DNA of 64,000 bases from Clostridiales bacterium (GTDB lineage: Bacteria; Bacillota; Clostridia; Oscillospirales; Acutalibacteraceae), in contig DUNU01000003.1 in assembly GCA_012839185.1 (NCBI GenBank), positions 124,001 through 188,000 on the forward strand. Direction: 5' to 3'. Under the pieces are notes generated by a model that had not been told where the DNA came from, searched no databases, and worked only from the letters and a program-made list of their open reading frames with translations. The stretch's first letter is position 1. Each line of letters opens with the position of its first letter. Shown one piece after another: positions 54,343 to 62,505 of this stretch. The translations under genes and the position numbers were made by a program.

Positions 54343-55723
54343 TACATTAACAAGACAAAAAGATGAATTTATACCGCTTGTTGAAAACGAAGTTAAAATC
54401 TATGCTTGCGGACCGACAGTTTATAACTATTTTCACATAGGCAATGCTCGTCCGTTTTGCGTATTTGATGTCCTCCGTCGTTACCTTGAATATCGCGGAT
54501 ATAAAGTTACGCTTGTTCAGAACTTTACCGATATTGACGATAAGATTATCAACAAAGCCAATGAAGAAGGCATTACTTATAAAGAACTTTCCGAAAAATA
54601 TATCGAAGAATATTTTGTCGATGCAAAAGGATTAAATATTCGTCCTGCTACCCATCATCCGAAAGCAACCGAAAATATCGACGAAATTATCGATATTATT
54701 TCGACTTTGATAGAAAAAGGTTATGCGTATGCCGTTGAGGGTGATGTTTATTTCAGCACTAAGAAATTTGACGAATACGGCAAACTTTCGCACCTTCCTC
54801 TTGATGAACTTGAAAGCGGTGCAAGAATATCCGTAGGAGAAATTAAGCGTGATCCGATGGATTTTGCTCTTTGGAAAGCAGCAAAACCTAATGAGCCTTC
54901 TTGGTCTTCTCCTTGGGGGGAAGGTCGTCCGGGCTGGCACATTGAGTGTTCCGCCATGTCTCGCCGTTATTTGGGAAAGACCTTTGATATTCACGGCGGC
55001 GGTCAGGATCTTATTTTCCCGCATCATGAAAATGAAATTGCACAAAGTGAATGTTGCAACGGAGTTACTTTTGCTCGTTATTGGATGCACAACGGTTTTA
55101 TAAATGTTGACGGCGAAAAGATGGCGAAATCAAAAGGTAACTTCTTCACTGTTCGTGATGTTGCAAATCTCTACGGCTATGAGCCGATTCGCTATCTTCT
55201 TATTTCTTGCCATTACAGAAGTCCCATCAACTATTCTTATGATATCGTTGAACAATGCAAAGCCTCTTTGCAGCGTCTTTATACCTGCCGTGAAGGTCTT
55301 GATTTTGCCGCAAAAAATGCTGTTGACGGTGATATTTCCGCCGATGTTGCAAAAATGCTCGAAACAAGAAAGAACGAATTTTGCAATGCTATGGACGATG
55401 ACCTTAACACTGCCGACGCATTAGGTGTGCTTTTTGAGTTGGTTCGCGACATAAATAAATTTGTCCTTACGGACAATCCCGTTAAGGCAAATGTTAAAGC
55501 AGCAACAAAACTTTTTGATGAACTTGCAACCGATGTTTTAGGGCTTGTATACAATCGTAAACTTGAGTCTCTTGATGATGAGGTTGAAGCACTTATCGCA
55601 GCACGCACGGAAGCAAGAAAGAATAAGAATTGGGCTGAGGCCGACAGAATCCGTGATTTGCTGAAAGAAATGGGAATCATTCTTGAAGATACGGCACAAG
55701 GAATCAAATGGCATAGAGCATAA
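54329..55723 (+). CDS. cysS: Cysteinyl-tRNA synthetase
   Basis: 464 residues. Class I signature HIGN at 36-39, zinc Cys27 in YACGPTVYN, GWHIECSAMS, and KMAKSKGNF (KMSKS-like) near 264. The ATG at 54329 gives the canonical MKIFNTLTRQK start; the GTG at 54314 is rejected. Overlaps cysE by 14 bases. Confidence 0.97.
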   Translation: MKIFNTLTRQKDEFIPLVENEVKIYACGPTVYNYFHIGNARPFCVFDVLRRYLEYRGYKVTLVQNFTDIDDKIINKANEEGITYKELSEKYIEEYFVDAKGLNIRPATHHPKATENIDEIIDIISTLIEKGYAYAVEGDVYFSTKKFDEYGKLSHLPLDELESGARISVGEIKRDPMDFALWKAAKPNEPSWSSPWGEGRPGWHIECSAMSRRYLGKTFDIHGGGQDLIFPHHENEIAQSECCNGVTFARYWMHNGFINVDGEKMAKSKGNFFTVRDVANLYGYEPIRYLLISCHYRSPINYSYDIVEQCKASLQRLYTCREGLDFAAKNAVDGDISADVAKMLETRKNEFCNAMDDDLNTADALGVLFELVRDINKFVLTDNPVKANVKAATKLFDELATDVLGLVYNRKLESLDDEVEALIAARTEARKNKNWAEADRIRDLLKEMGIILEDTAQGIKWHRA

Positions 55724-55745
55724 GTTGAATTATTCCGCACACAAA

Positions 55746-55786
55746 AAGAATTCCGTAATTATGCGGAATTCTTCTTTTGTTTTTAT
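55746..55786. terminator. Bidirectional terminator between cysS and the ligase gene
   Basis: AAGAATTCCG / CGGAATTCTT perfect stem with an eight-base loop; T-rich on the plus strand, A-rich before it for the minus strand. Confidence 0.9.
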
Positions 55787-57450
55787 TCGGGCTTTGCCTG
55801 TGTAAGAGCCAGAAAATCTACTTTTTGAACTCTTGTTCTCGGTAGAGCATCAATATATTCAATTTCTTTCGGAATTGAGAACTTATTAAGATATTTAGCA
55901 CAAAGGTCGCGAATTTCTTTTTTCTGTTCTTCCCTGTCGCCGTCATTCGCAACAACATAAAGTCTGACTATTGACTTTTTGTTTTCATCATAACCCTGAA
56001 CTGCACAACATTCAACAACAAAATCAAGTTTTGCAACTAATTTCTCAATATCACGAGGATATACATTATATCCACTGATAATAATAACTCTCTTTTTACG
56101 ACCGACAAAATACAAATAACCATCTTCATCATATTTCCCGAGGTCGCCGGTAAGCACCCATTTAATACCGTTTCTATCTTCAAATAATCCTTCATCTATC
56201 GGACCATTTTCAGTCAAATACCCTTGCATCATTGTCGGACCGTGCATTACTATTTCGCCGATTTCACCAACAGGCACTTTATTATGCTCTTCATCCCAAA
56301 TTTCAATAGTTAGCCCCGGTAAAGGTCTGCCAATTGAACGAATATTGTTATCCCAAGGAGGATTTACAACATCAACTGCACAACATTCTGTTAAACCGTA
56401 GCCCTGACAAATCTCTGCATCTGAGCCATTTTTACGCATAACTGCATTAAATTCATCTAAAAATTCGGGGCTGAGATCATCGCCGCCACAATACATAACT
56501 CTGACTGATTTTAGATGCGGACCATCAAAATCAGGGTGTTCAAGGAGCTTATGGAACATATTCGGAACACCGTTAAACTCACAAATCTTATTCTCATCAA
56601 AATGAGCGACAAAGGCATCTACGTCAAATTTCGGCATAAATATTGCTTTACATCCCTTGTTGATAAGAGAAAGAGCACCAGCACACAAACCGAAAGCATG
56701 GAAGAAAGGCATACAACAAAGCTCAGTATCAACTCCTATTTCTTCTGCTGCATAAGCAATATGCCCCTGCATATGGATGACATTACAAAGGGCTTCATTT
56801 GTAAGTTTAATAGTTCTGCTCTTACCTGTTGTTCCGCCGCCATTCATATATAAGGCAACGTCATCACGACTGCCGACGATATGTCCGAGTGTCTTATCAT
56901 CATACTTTTTAAGCACATCAGCATATATTAAAAACTTGTCAATTTTATCATGCAATGCAGCAAGTGCCGCATCGCTTGCCTGTGCTGCATATTTGTCAGG
57001 CAAAGCGTAAGTTGCCGGCACACAGCAAAGCACGGGAAGTTTTAAAGATGCAATTGTATCAACATAAGTCGGCACAAACATATCAAGAATAGCAACACCC
57101 TTTGATTTTGTAAACTTAACAATCTCAGCAAAATTTTCAGATGGCAACAGCGGATGAATAAAATTTACAATTACACCAATCTTATTAAGAGCCAAAAATA
57201 GAATTAAGCTCTCAACATTAGTTGGCATGAAGATTGAAAAACAATCACCTTTATTTAATCCGAGTTCATTTTTAAAAAAATAAGCAAAGGATTCAATATC
57301 AGCAACAAATTCAGATTTAAGATGATTAATTTTCCCATGACGGAACGCAAAATAATCACCATATTGATAAGTATTCTTACGATAGTACTCATAGGTGCTG
57401 TGATTTAGCGGAGCAAATTGTCTGTCTTTTGCTCGTTTTGGTATTTGCAT
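55783..57450 (-). CDS. AMP-forming acyl ligase with variant P-loop (paralogue of 42689)
   Basis: 555 residues from the ATG at 57448-57450 (GGAG six bases upstream; the in-frame extension to 57534 crosses the promoter). ANL superfamily with NGGGTTGKSRTIK near 205 in place of TSGTTG, CQGYGLTECCAVD near 350, LTGDLGKYDEDG near 440, GRKKRVIIISGYNVYP and a C-terminal RTRVQKVDFLALTQ. Activates an unknown carboxylic acid. Its own promoter, and the LytTR regulator and symporter upstream, suggest a small accessory cluster. Confidence 0.88.
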   Translation of the reverse strand: MQIPKRAKDRQFAPLNHSTYEYYRKNTYQYGDYFAFRHGKINHLKSEFVADIESFAYFFKNELGLNKGDCFSIFMPTNVESLILFLALNKIGVIVNFIHPLLPSENFAEIVKFTKSKGVAILDMFVPTYVDTIASLKLPVLCCVPATYALPDKYAAQASDAALAALHDKIDKFLIYADVLKKYDDKTLGHIVGSRDDVALYMNGGGTTGKSRTIKLTNEALCNVIHMQGHIAYAAEEIGVDTELCCMPFFHAFGLCAGALSLINKGCKAIFMPKFDVDAFVAHFDENKICEFNGVPNMFHKLLEHPDFDGPHLKSVRVMYCGGDDLSPEFLDEFNAVMRKNGSDAEICQGYGLTECCAVDVVNPPWDNNIRSIGRPLPGLTIEIWDEEHNKVPVGEIGEIVMHGPTMMQGYLTENGPIDEGLFEDRNGIKWVLTGDLGKYDEDGYLYFVGRKKRVIIISGYNVYPRDIEKLVAKLDFVVECCAVQGYDENKKSIVRLYVVANDGDREEQKKEIRDLCAKYLNKFSIPKEIEYIDALPRTRVQKVDFLALTQAKPE

Positions 57451-57498
57451 ATCATTCTCCTTTATCTGTAAAATCATACAGTTTATTCTAATGTGTTC

Positions 57499-57527
57499 AT
57501 TATATACCATAGAGCTACAATTGTCAA
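57499..57527 (-). promoter_or_regulatory. Promoter of the 55783 ligase gene
   Basis: Minus strand: -35 TTGACA (57522-57527), 17-base spacer, -10 TATAAT (57499-57504). Confidence 0.85.
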
Positions 57528-57608
57528 GAATCATAAATAAAAGACGGGAAAATTAAATAATCCGCCTATAAAATTCTTAATCTCTAAATTAAACATCAAT
57601 TTATTAAA

Positions 57609-58388
57609 TCATTTCGCTAAATACTCATCAATATACTTTTTAATATCAGCATATCGCTTTGAAGATACAGGAATTTCGGTCTTATCATTTAATAAAATTC
57701 TCTGTCGATTTATTGAAACAACTCTGTTGATATTAATAATATAACTTGATTGACAACGACAAAAATTATCCGGCAACATTGTTTCAATATCTTTAAGAAG
57801 CATATTGACCAAGTAAACTTCATTGTGGGTATGAATATAAGCTTTTACACCCTTGCCACCGGAGATATATTTTATTGCATTTTCGCGGATATAGACAGTA
57901 GAATGTTCTGCACCACGAAAGGCAAGTCTGCGTTCCTCAGTCAAAGTGGGATAATTTTGCTCCTGTTTAATAGCAAATTCTCTGTCATCATCACTTAAAA
58001 CAAGATTGGAAACATGAACAAACGGGCTTCGCCAATAGATTTTTCCGTCCATATCCCGAAAACGGCGGACACTTGCCACAACATGCTGATGATATTTTTT
58101 TTGAGTACCGTCAATATGATTCACTCGCAACTTATATTCAGCAAGGCAGGTAAACATATTCGGTTCATAACATACGATTTTCGTCGATATATCCTCAACT
58201 TCAAAAGTCAGAAGTTTTCTCGACCAATTCAGAGCTCGTTGTAGATTTTGCTTGCCCAAAATATACTGTCCTTGCTTTGGACCATACCAACAAGCATTAT
58301 CATCAAGAAATTCAAACAACAAATCATAATCGTAATTGTAGAAATTCAATATCGTTTCTACAATCATTTTTTCATGTTCACTTCTCAT
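57609..58388 (-). CDS. LytTR-family transcription regulator with NTF2/SnoaL-like N-terminal domain
   Basis: 259 residues. C-terminal LytTR DNA-binding domain (about 155-259: KYISGGKGVKAYIHTHNEVY, CRCQSSYIININRVVSINRQRILLNDKTEIPVSSKRY). The N-terminal 130 residues are not a receiver domain; the pattern (YDYDLLFEFLDDNACWYGP, TCLAEYKLRVNHIDG, KIYWRSPFVHVSNL) looks like a SnoaL/NTF2-type ligand-binding fold. It may therefore sense a small molecule directly. ATG at 58388 preferred (AGGTGG five bases upstream). Downstream of the symporter gene, with a terminator-like hairpin between. Confidence 0.83.
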   Translation of the reverse strand: MRSEHEKMIVETILNFYNYDYDLLFEFLDDNACWYGPKQGQYILGKQNLQRALNWSRKLLTFEVEDISTKIVCYEPNMFTCLAEYKLRVNHIDGTQKKYHQHVVASVRRFRDMDGKIYWRSPFVHVSNLVLSDDDREFAIKQEQNYPTLTEERRLAFRGAEHSTVYIRENAIKYISGGKGVKAYIHTHNEVYLVNMLLKDIETMLPDNFCRCQSSYIININRVVSINRQRILLNDKTEIPVSSKRYADIKKYIDEYLAK

Positions 58389-58409
58389 ATATTCCACCTT
58401 TATGATAAA

Positions 58410-58427
58410 AGCGGGTTAAAACCCGCT
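58410..58427 (-). terminator. Hairpin between symporter and regulator genes
   Basis: AGCGGGTT / AACCCGCT stem, two-base loop, then TTTATC on the minus strand; ends only about 22 bases before the regulator ATG, so it could attenuate the operon. Confidence 0.8.
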
Positions 58428-58436
58428 GAAAACTTC

Positions 58437-59954
58437 TTATGCGTTTTGTTCTTCAACTTCAATCTCGGTCTCATCAGATTGAATGTCAGACTTTCTTCTC
58501 GCTTGAATTTCTTTTAGCATTTCGGTATGTTTTTCTTTTGTAATACCAAAGAACTTAATAGGTATAAGCATCAAAAGATAACCAACCATTGGGATAAGAG
58601 TAATACAGGAGAATAAAGCGATTTTTGCAGATAACGGTTGAGCAACAGGTATCGCATCGTCATGAGTAACATAATTACAAATTCCCAATACAAACAATGC
58701 AATAGCTGAAGAAGCGGAGTTTGTAAGTTTACCGGTAAATGACATAAGCGAAAGCATAATACCTTCAGCTCTTTCACCGGTCTTCCATTCGATATAATCA
58801 ACAGTTTCAGCTTCCATTTCCTTACCTAAAAGATTCTTAAACTCAAGAGGAATAGTGTAACCTGCAATGAAAATAATCATCAAAACTACAACCCAAATTG
58901 AAAGCTTTTCATTGACCGCATCAAGAGTAAGCAGTGGCTTTGCACAAGTTACGAAAAACAATAAGTTCATAGCTGCTGCAATAAGACAGCAAGCACGATA
59001 GATTTTCACAAAGTCGGCTTTTGGACCGAGTTTTTCAACAAGTTTGGGAACAAATATACCCGCAATGAAGGGAGCCGGAGCAACCGCAACTTCAAGTGCA
59101 CCGATATAGGAAGAGTTACCCATAAGGTCAACCGCAATGTATGTTGTAACTGCGGACTGAACTGTTACAAGCAAGAATGCCATATTAGCTAAAAATAACA
59201 TGAACAAGGGCTTGTTTTGAATGAGAAGCTGAAAACATTGTTTTACTGTAGGTTCATTTTCACTGTAAGATGCACGTTCTTGGCACACTCTATAAGTAGG
59301 TCGCGAAAAGAGAATCATTCCGATACCGGCAACAATAGCCGCAACAGTATAAGCAGGAGCAGTATTCTCTTTAAAATAAGGAATCATCAATGCAACAATA
59401 ACGAAAACCTGCGGCATGGCACCAATAACCGCTCTGAAAATTGAACTTATACCATAAAGTTTTGTCCGTTCAATTCCCGACGGAGTAATCGAAAATGCCA
59501 ATGCTCCCATGGGAATATCGAACGCCGTATAAGACATATCCCAACCAATCATTGCAATGGTTGCCCAAATAATCTTTACAATATCGGGGAAACCGGTCTG
59601 TCCCACAAAGAGCATAACCGTAAAGAATGCACTGACAATCGGAGCAATACGAATATACGGACGCATTTTTCCGTCGGCTGTATTGGTCTTGTCCACCAAA
59701 ACTCCCATAATAGGGTCATTAAACGCATCCCAAATCCCACACCAAAAACGAATATTCGAAACAATTTCCAGGGGAATACCCATCAAGTTGGTCATAAAAT
59801 AGTTGATATTCTTGGAACTCATCATAGCGGTACTTAACCCTTGAGCACCTCTGCCAAGAGCATAAGAAATCGTTTCTCTCCAAGTTAAGACGGTTTCTTC
59901 TCCGACATCACTCTTTATTATTTTTGAGTCTAAAAGCTCTTTAATTCTTGCCAT
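58437..59954 (-). CDS. GPH-family sugar:cation symporter (second copy)
   Basis: 505 residues, about 12 spans. GPH features: DAFNDPIMGVLVDKTNTADGKMRPY loop and the late YIEWKTGERAEGIMLS motif. Ends in an acidic/Gln-rich tail. Only distantly similar to the copy at 7652 outside motifs. Its leader is very short: the -10 box is about 17 bases from the ATG and the only ribosome-site candidate (GGTGAT) lies in a palindrome. Upstream of the LytTR gene, which may control it. Confidence 0.88.
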   Translation of the reverse strand: MARIKELLDSKIIKSDVGEETVLTWRETISYALGRGAQGLSTAMMSSKNINYFMTNLMGIPLEIVSNIRFWCGIWDAFNDPIMGVLVDKTNTADGKMRPYIRIAPIVSAFFTVMLFVGQTGFPDIVKIIWATIAMIGWDMSYTAFDIPMGALAFSITPSGIERTKLYGISSIFRAVIGAMPQVFVIVALMIPYFKENTAPAYTVAAIVAGIGMILFSRPTYRVCQERASYSENEPTVKQCFQLLIQNKPLFMLFLANMAFLLVTVQSAVTTYIAVDLMGNSSYIGALEVAVAPAPFIAGIFVPKLVEKLGPKADFVKIYRACCLIAAAMNLLFFVTCAKPLLTLDAVNEKLSIWVVVLMIIFIAGYTIPLEFKNLLGKEMEAETVDYIEWKTGERAEGIMLSLMSFTGKLTNSASSAIALFVLGICNYVTHDDAIPVAQPLSAKIALFSCITLIPMVGYLLMLIPIKFFGITKEKHTEMLKEIQARRKSDIQSDETEIEVEEQNA

Positions 59955-59957
59955 AAT

Positions 59958-59972
59958 ATCACCAGTGGTAAT
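59958..59972. promoter_or_regulatory. Operator-like palindrome over the symporter -10/start
   Basis: ATTACCA-C-TGGTGAT (minus strand), six of seven arm positions symmetrical, covering the edge of the -10 box, the likely +1 and the ribosome site. Confidence 0.4.
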
Positions 59973-59999
59973 TATACAACTATTTCATCAAATTGTCAA
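59971..59999 (-). promoter_or_regulatory. Promoter of the second GPH symporter
   Basis: Minus strand: -35 TTGACA (59994-59999), 17-base spacer, -10 TATAAT (59971-59976). Confidence 0.88.
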
Positions 60000-60018
60000 C
60001 ATTATTTATAAAAACAGC

Positions 60019-60047
60019 TTGCAATTTAAACATTTTGAGTGTAATAT
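60019..60047 (+). promoter_or_regulatory. Promoter of the DUF4345 gene
   Basis: -35 TTGCAA (60019-60024), 17-base spacer, -10 TAATAT (60042-60047); divergent from the symporter promoter. Confidence 0.6.
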
Positions 60048-60077
60048 GTAAGCATCATACGGTAAAAGGAGTTCTTT

Positions 60078-60488
60078 ATGAAAGAAATTTTAGCATCCAA
60101 TGTCCCGGCAGCCGTTGCGGTAATTTGTCTTGCAGCATATTTTTTCGGAACTGCAGTTGTGTTTATCGCAAGCCCTGTCAAACGCGGAGAAGCATATTCG
60201 ATTAAACCGGTTGATAATGCAGGAATAACCGAAATCCGTGTTTATTATGGTGGTATATCGTTTGCTCTCGGTGCATTTTTGCTCTATTTAACTTGGGCAA
60301 CAAAAACACCTTATTATTCACTTATCGGCGGACTATTTTTTGCAAATACGGTTTTAATAGTTCGGACAATATTCTTATTTGTCGATAAAGGATGGAAATG
60401 TCCTTACACAAAATTAGCAATCCCCTGCGAAACTTTGTTTGTTATTGCCCTTTGGATTTGCTATTTCCTCGCACAAAAACACTTGTAA
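60078..60488 (+). CDS. DUF4345-like four-span membrane protein
   Basis: 136 residues with four hydrophobic segments (about 9-31, 55-75, 80-100, 112-132). The ITEIRVYYGGISFALGAFLLYL segment matches the DUF4345 pattern (ELRAYYGG). Function unknown. AAAAGGAG before the ATG; monocistronic, convergent with the carrier protein gene. Confidence 0.75.
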   Translation: MKEILASNVPAAVAVICLAAYFFGTAVVFIASPVKRGEAYSIKPVDNAGITEIRVYYGGISFALGAFLLYLTWATKTPYYSLIGGLFFANTVLIVRTIFLFVDKGWKCPYTKLAIPCETLFVIALWICYFLAQKHL

Positions 60489-60491
60489 AAC

Positions 60492-60520
60492 AAAAAGGAG
60501 GTCAAGCGACCACCTTTTTT
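60492..60520. terminator. Bidirectional terminator between DUF4345 and carrier protein genes
   Basis: AAAAAGGAGGTC / GACCACCTTTTTT stem with one A-A mismatch and an AAGC loop; T tract on both strands. Confidence 0.88.
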
Positions 60521-60752
60521 ATTCCTCGTCAATATATTCCGTCAGAACATCAATAACATCTTTGACAGTTTCAATTCTGGAAATTTCTCTGTCGGGAATC
60601 TCAACGTCAAATGTATTCTCAACAGCAACAGCGATGTTGACAAGTTCAAGAGAGTTAAGACCTAAATCGCTACGAATATTGGTGTCTTCGGTTATTGTTT
60701 CGGGATCAATATCCACATACTCGGTTAAAATGGTTTTTAGTTTGTCTATCAT
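60519..60752 (-). CDS. Stand-alone acyl carrier protein
   Basis: 77 residues from the ATG at 60750-60752 (AAGGA seven bases upstream); the longer in-frame start lies inside the ligase gene. Acidic four-helix carrier fold with GLNSLEL; Ser34 is the expected phosphopantetheine site, with Asn instead of Asp before it. Four bases after the adenylating enzyme gene, which is the likely loading partner. Not in a fatty-acid synthesis operon, so a dedicated accessory carrier rather than AcpP. Confidence 0.93.
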   Translation of the reverse strand: MIDKLKTILTEYVDIDPETITEDTNIRSDLGLNSLELVNIAVAVENTFDVEIPDREISRIETVKDVIDVLTEYIDEE

Positions 60753-60756
60753 ATTT

Positions 60757-62505
60757 CTATCCTTCTTTACTGTTAAAGTATCTTTCGGCTGCTTTTGCAC
60801 GAATAATTTTTCTTGTTGAACTCTTATCAAACTCGGTATAAGTGAGAACGACATCTGTTACTTTCTTATATGACGGCATTTTGCGGTTAACGTCTGCAAC
60901 ATCGGTTTTTACGATTTTTAAAATTTCATCATCCGTTTTATCCGGAAAATCGGAGGGTTCCACATAAAGAACACTTGCGATAATCTTTGTGTTATGACCG
61001 TTAATTACCTGTTCGGATTCAAGAGCAACTGCTTCACGAACATATGAAATATTGTCCATAAGTCCAAATTCAATATCCTCCGGGAAAACATTTTTTCCGT
61101 TATCGAGAATAATTAAAGACTTCTTTCTGCCACTTATAAACAATTCGTTTGATGCTGTGAGTTTTCCGAAATCACCTGTCTTAAACCAACCGTCCTCAAA
61201 TGACGCAGCAGTCGCTTCGGGGTCTTTATAATAGCCTTGGAAAACATTATCTCCCTTAATCCAAATTTCTCCGACCCCCTCTTCATCAGGCTCGTTTATA
61301 CGAATACTTGTTTTCGGGAACACATAACCTGCCGAGGTTGGATCTCGGTCTGCTTCCATATTAAGAGTAACCGTCGGAGAGGATTCGGTTAAACCATAGC
61401 CGTTATACACCTTAAAACCGAAATCTCCCAAACCTTTGACGTACTCAGCTCTTGAAGCTGCACCTCCGCAGGCAAGTGTCGGGAATTTGTTTCCGAACTT
61501 CTTTTTTATTGTTGAAAAAAGAACGGGACGCATATCAATACCTTTTTCTCGCAATTTATTGCTCAAAGAAACAAGTTTACGAAGTGCGTCAGCTTTACCC
61601 TTTCTCTCCGCTTCTGCCCATATTCCGTAATAAATACCCTCAAGAACAAGCGGAACGGCGTTTAGTGCATGAGGCTTAAAGAGTTGAATATTGGCAAGGA
61701 TATTTTTAAGGCTGTCATTGATATAAATCGTTGCGTTCATATACATTGCAGTCAGACAATTACAGGAAAGCTCAAAAACATGATTCATCGGCAACAACGA
61801 GAACGAAGAACCTTCAGAAGGAATAAGATCTGTAATACCGTTGACATTTGTGCATAAATTCTTATGTGAAAGCATAACACCTTTATTTGCACCTGTTGTA
61901 CCGGATGTAAAGAAGATTGCCGTCATTGCATTTGAATCAATTTCGATATCGGTATAAGAAGTATCCCCGTCTTTCAGCAACTTATCACCCTCATCAATTA
62001 GGTTTTGAAAAGTGTAAAATCCAGGAGCATCAACTTCCTTATTAAAACAAATAACCGTCTTACATCTTTCATCATTCTTTTGATGAGCCTTCATGCATTT
62101 TACATAAGTTTTCGAGCAAAATACTACTTCACAATCAGCCTTTGAAATAAGTTGACTTATTCCATCATCGGTAAGTTCCTTATCAATGGGAACTGCAATG
62201 CCGACACCGCAAATAATAGCTAAAAACGAAATAAGCCATGCATAAGAATTTTCACCACAAATAGCGATATGTTTGCCTTTTAATCCCATGTTTACAAGAG
62301 CCGTACCCAAGGCTCTTATATCATGTAAAGTCCGTTTTATCGTATATTCGATAATTTCATCTTTGCGTTTTTCAACAATAGCCAGATTGTCATTGGGATA
62401 GTGCTTTTCAATCAGAGAAAGCATTTGTTTTATATCTCGTAGTCTGCCCTCTTTAAGGACATTCTGCCTATATCGGTCGAGAATGGCAAGTTCTTTTTTC
62501 GTCAT
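60757..62505 (-). CDS. FadD-like AMP-dependent acyl ligase, predicted carrier-loading
   Basis: 582 residues. Canonical ANL motifs, unlike the two variants elsewhere: FFTSGTTGANKGVMLSH near 202, NGYGLTESSPT near 373, FKTGDFGKL near 445, SGRKKSLIILDNGKNVFPE and the C-terminal Lys in SSTRKIIRAKA. Resembles long-chain fatty acyl ligases. The operon position between a condensation protein and a carrier suggests it loads an acyl chain on the carrier instead of CoA. Overlaps the condensation gene by four bases. Confidence 0.92.
   Translation of the reverse strand: MTKKELAILDRYRQNVLKEGRLRDIKQMLSLIEKHYPNDNLAIVEKRKDEIIEYTIKRTLHDIRALGTALVNMGLKGKHIAICGENSYAWLISFLAIICGVGIAVPIDKELTDDGISQLISKADCEVVFCSKTYVKCMKAHQKNDERCKTVICFNKEVDAPGFYTFQNLIDEGDKLLKDGDTSYTDIEIDSNAMTAIFFTSGTTGANKGVMLSHKNLCTNVNGITDLIPSEGSSFSLLPMNHVFELSCNCLTAMYMNATIYINDSLKNILANIQLFKPHALNAVPLVLEGIYYGIWAEAERKGKADALRKLVSLSNKLREKGIDMRPVLFSTIKKKFGNKFPTLACGGAASRAEYVKGLGDFGFKVYNGYGLTESSPTVTLNMEADRDPTSAGYVFPKTSIRINEPDEEGVGEIWIKGDNVFQGYYKDPEATAASFEDGWFKTGDFGKLTASNELFISGRKKSLIILDNGKNVFPEDIEFGLMDNISYVREAVALESEQVINGHNTKIIASVLYVEPSDFPDKTDDEILKIVKTDVADVNRKMPSYKKVTDVVLTYTEFDKSSTRKIIRAKAAERYFNSKEG

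Noticed and set aside
57451-57534. N-terminal extension of the 55783 ligase
   Set aside because: It includes the -10 and -35 boxes and has no homology-like sequence; GGAG supports the later ATG.
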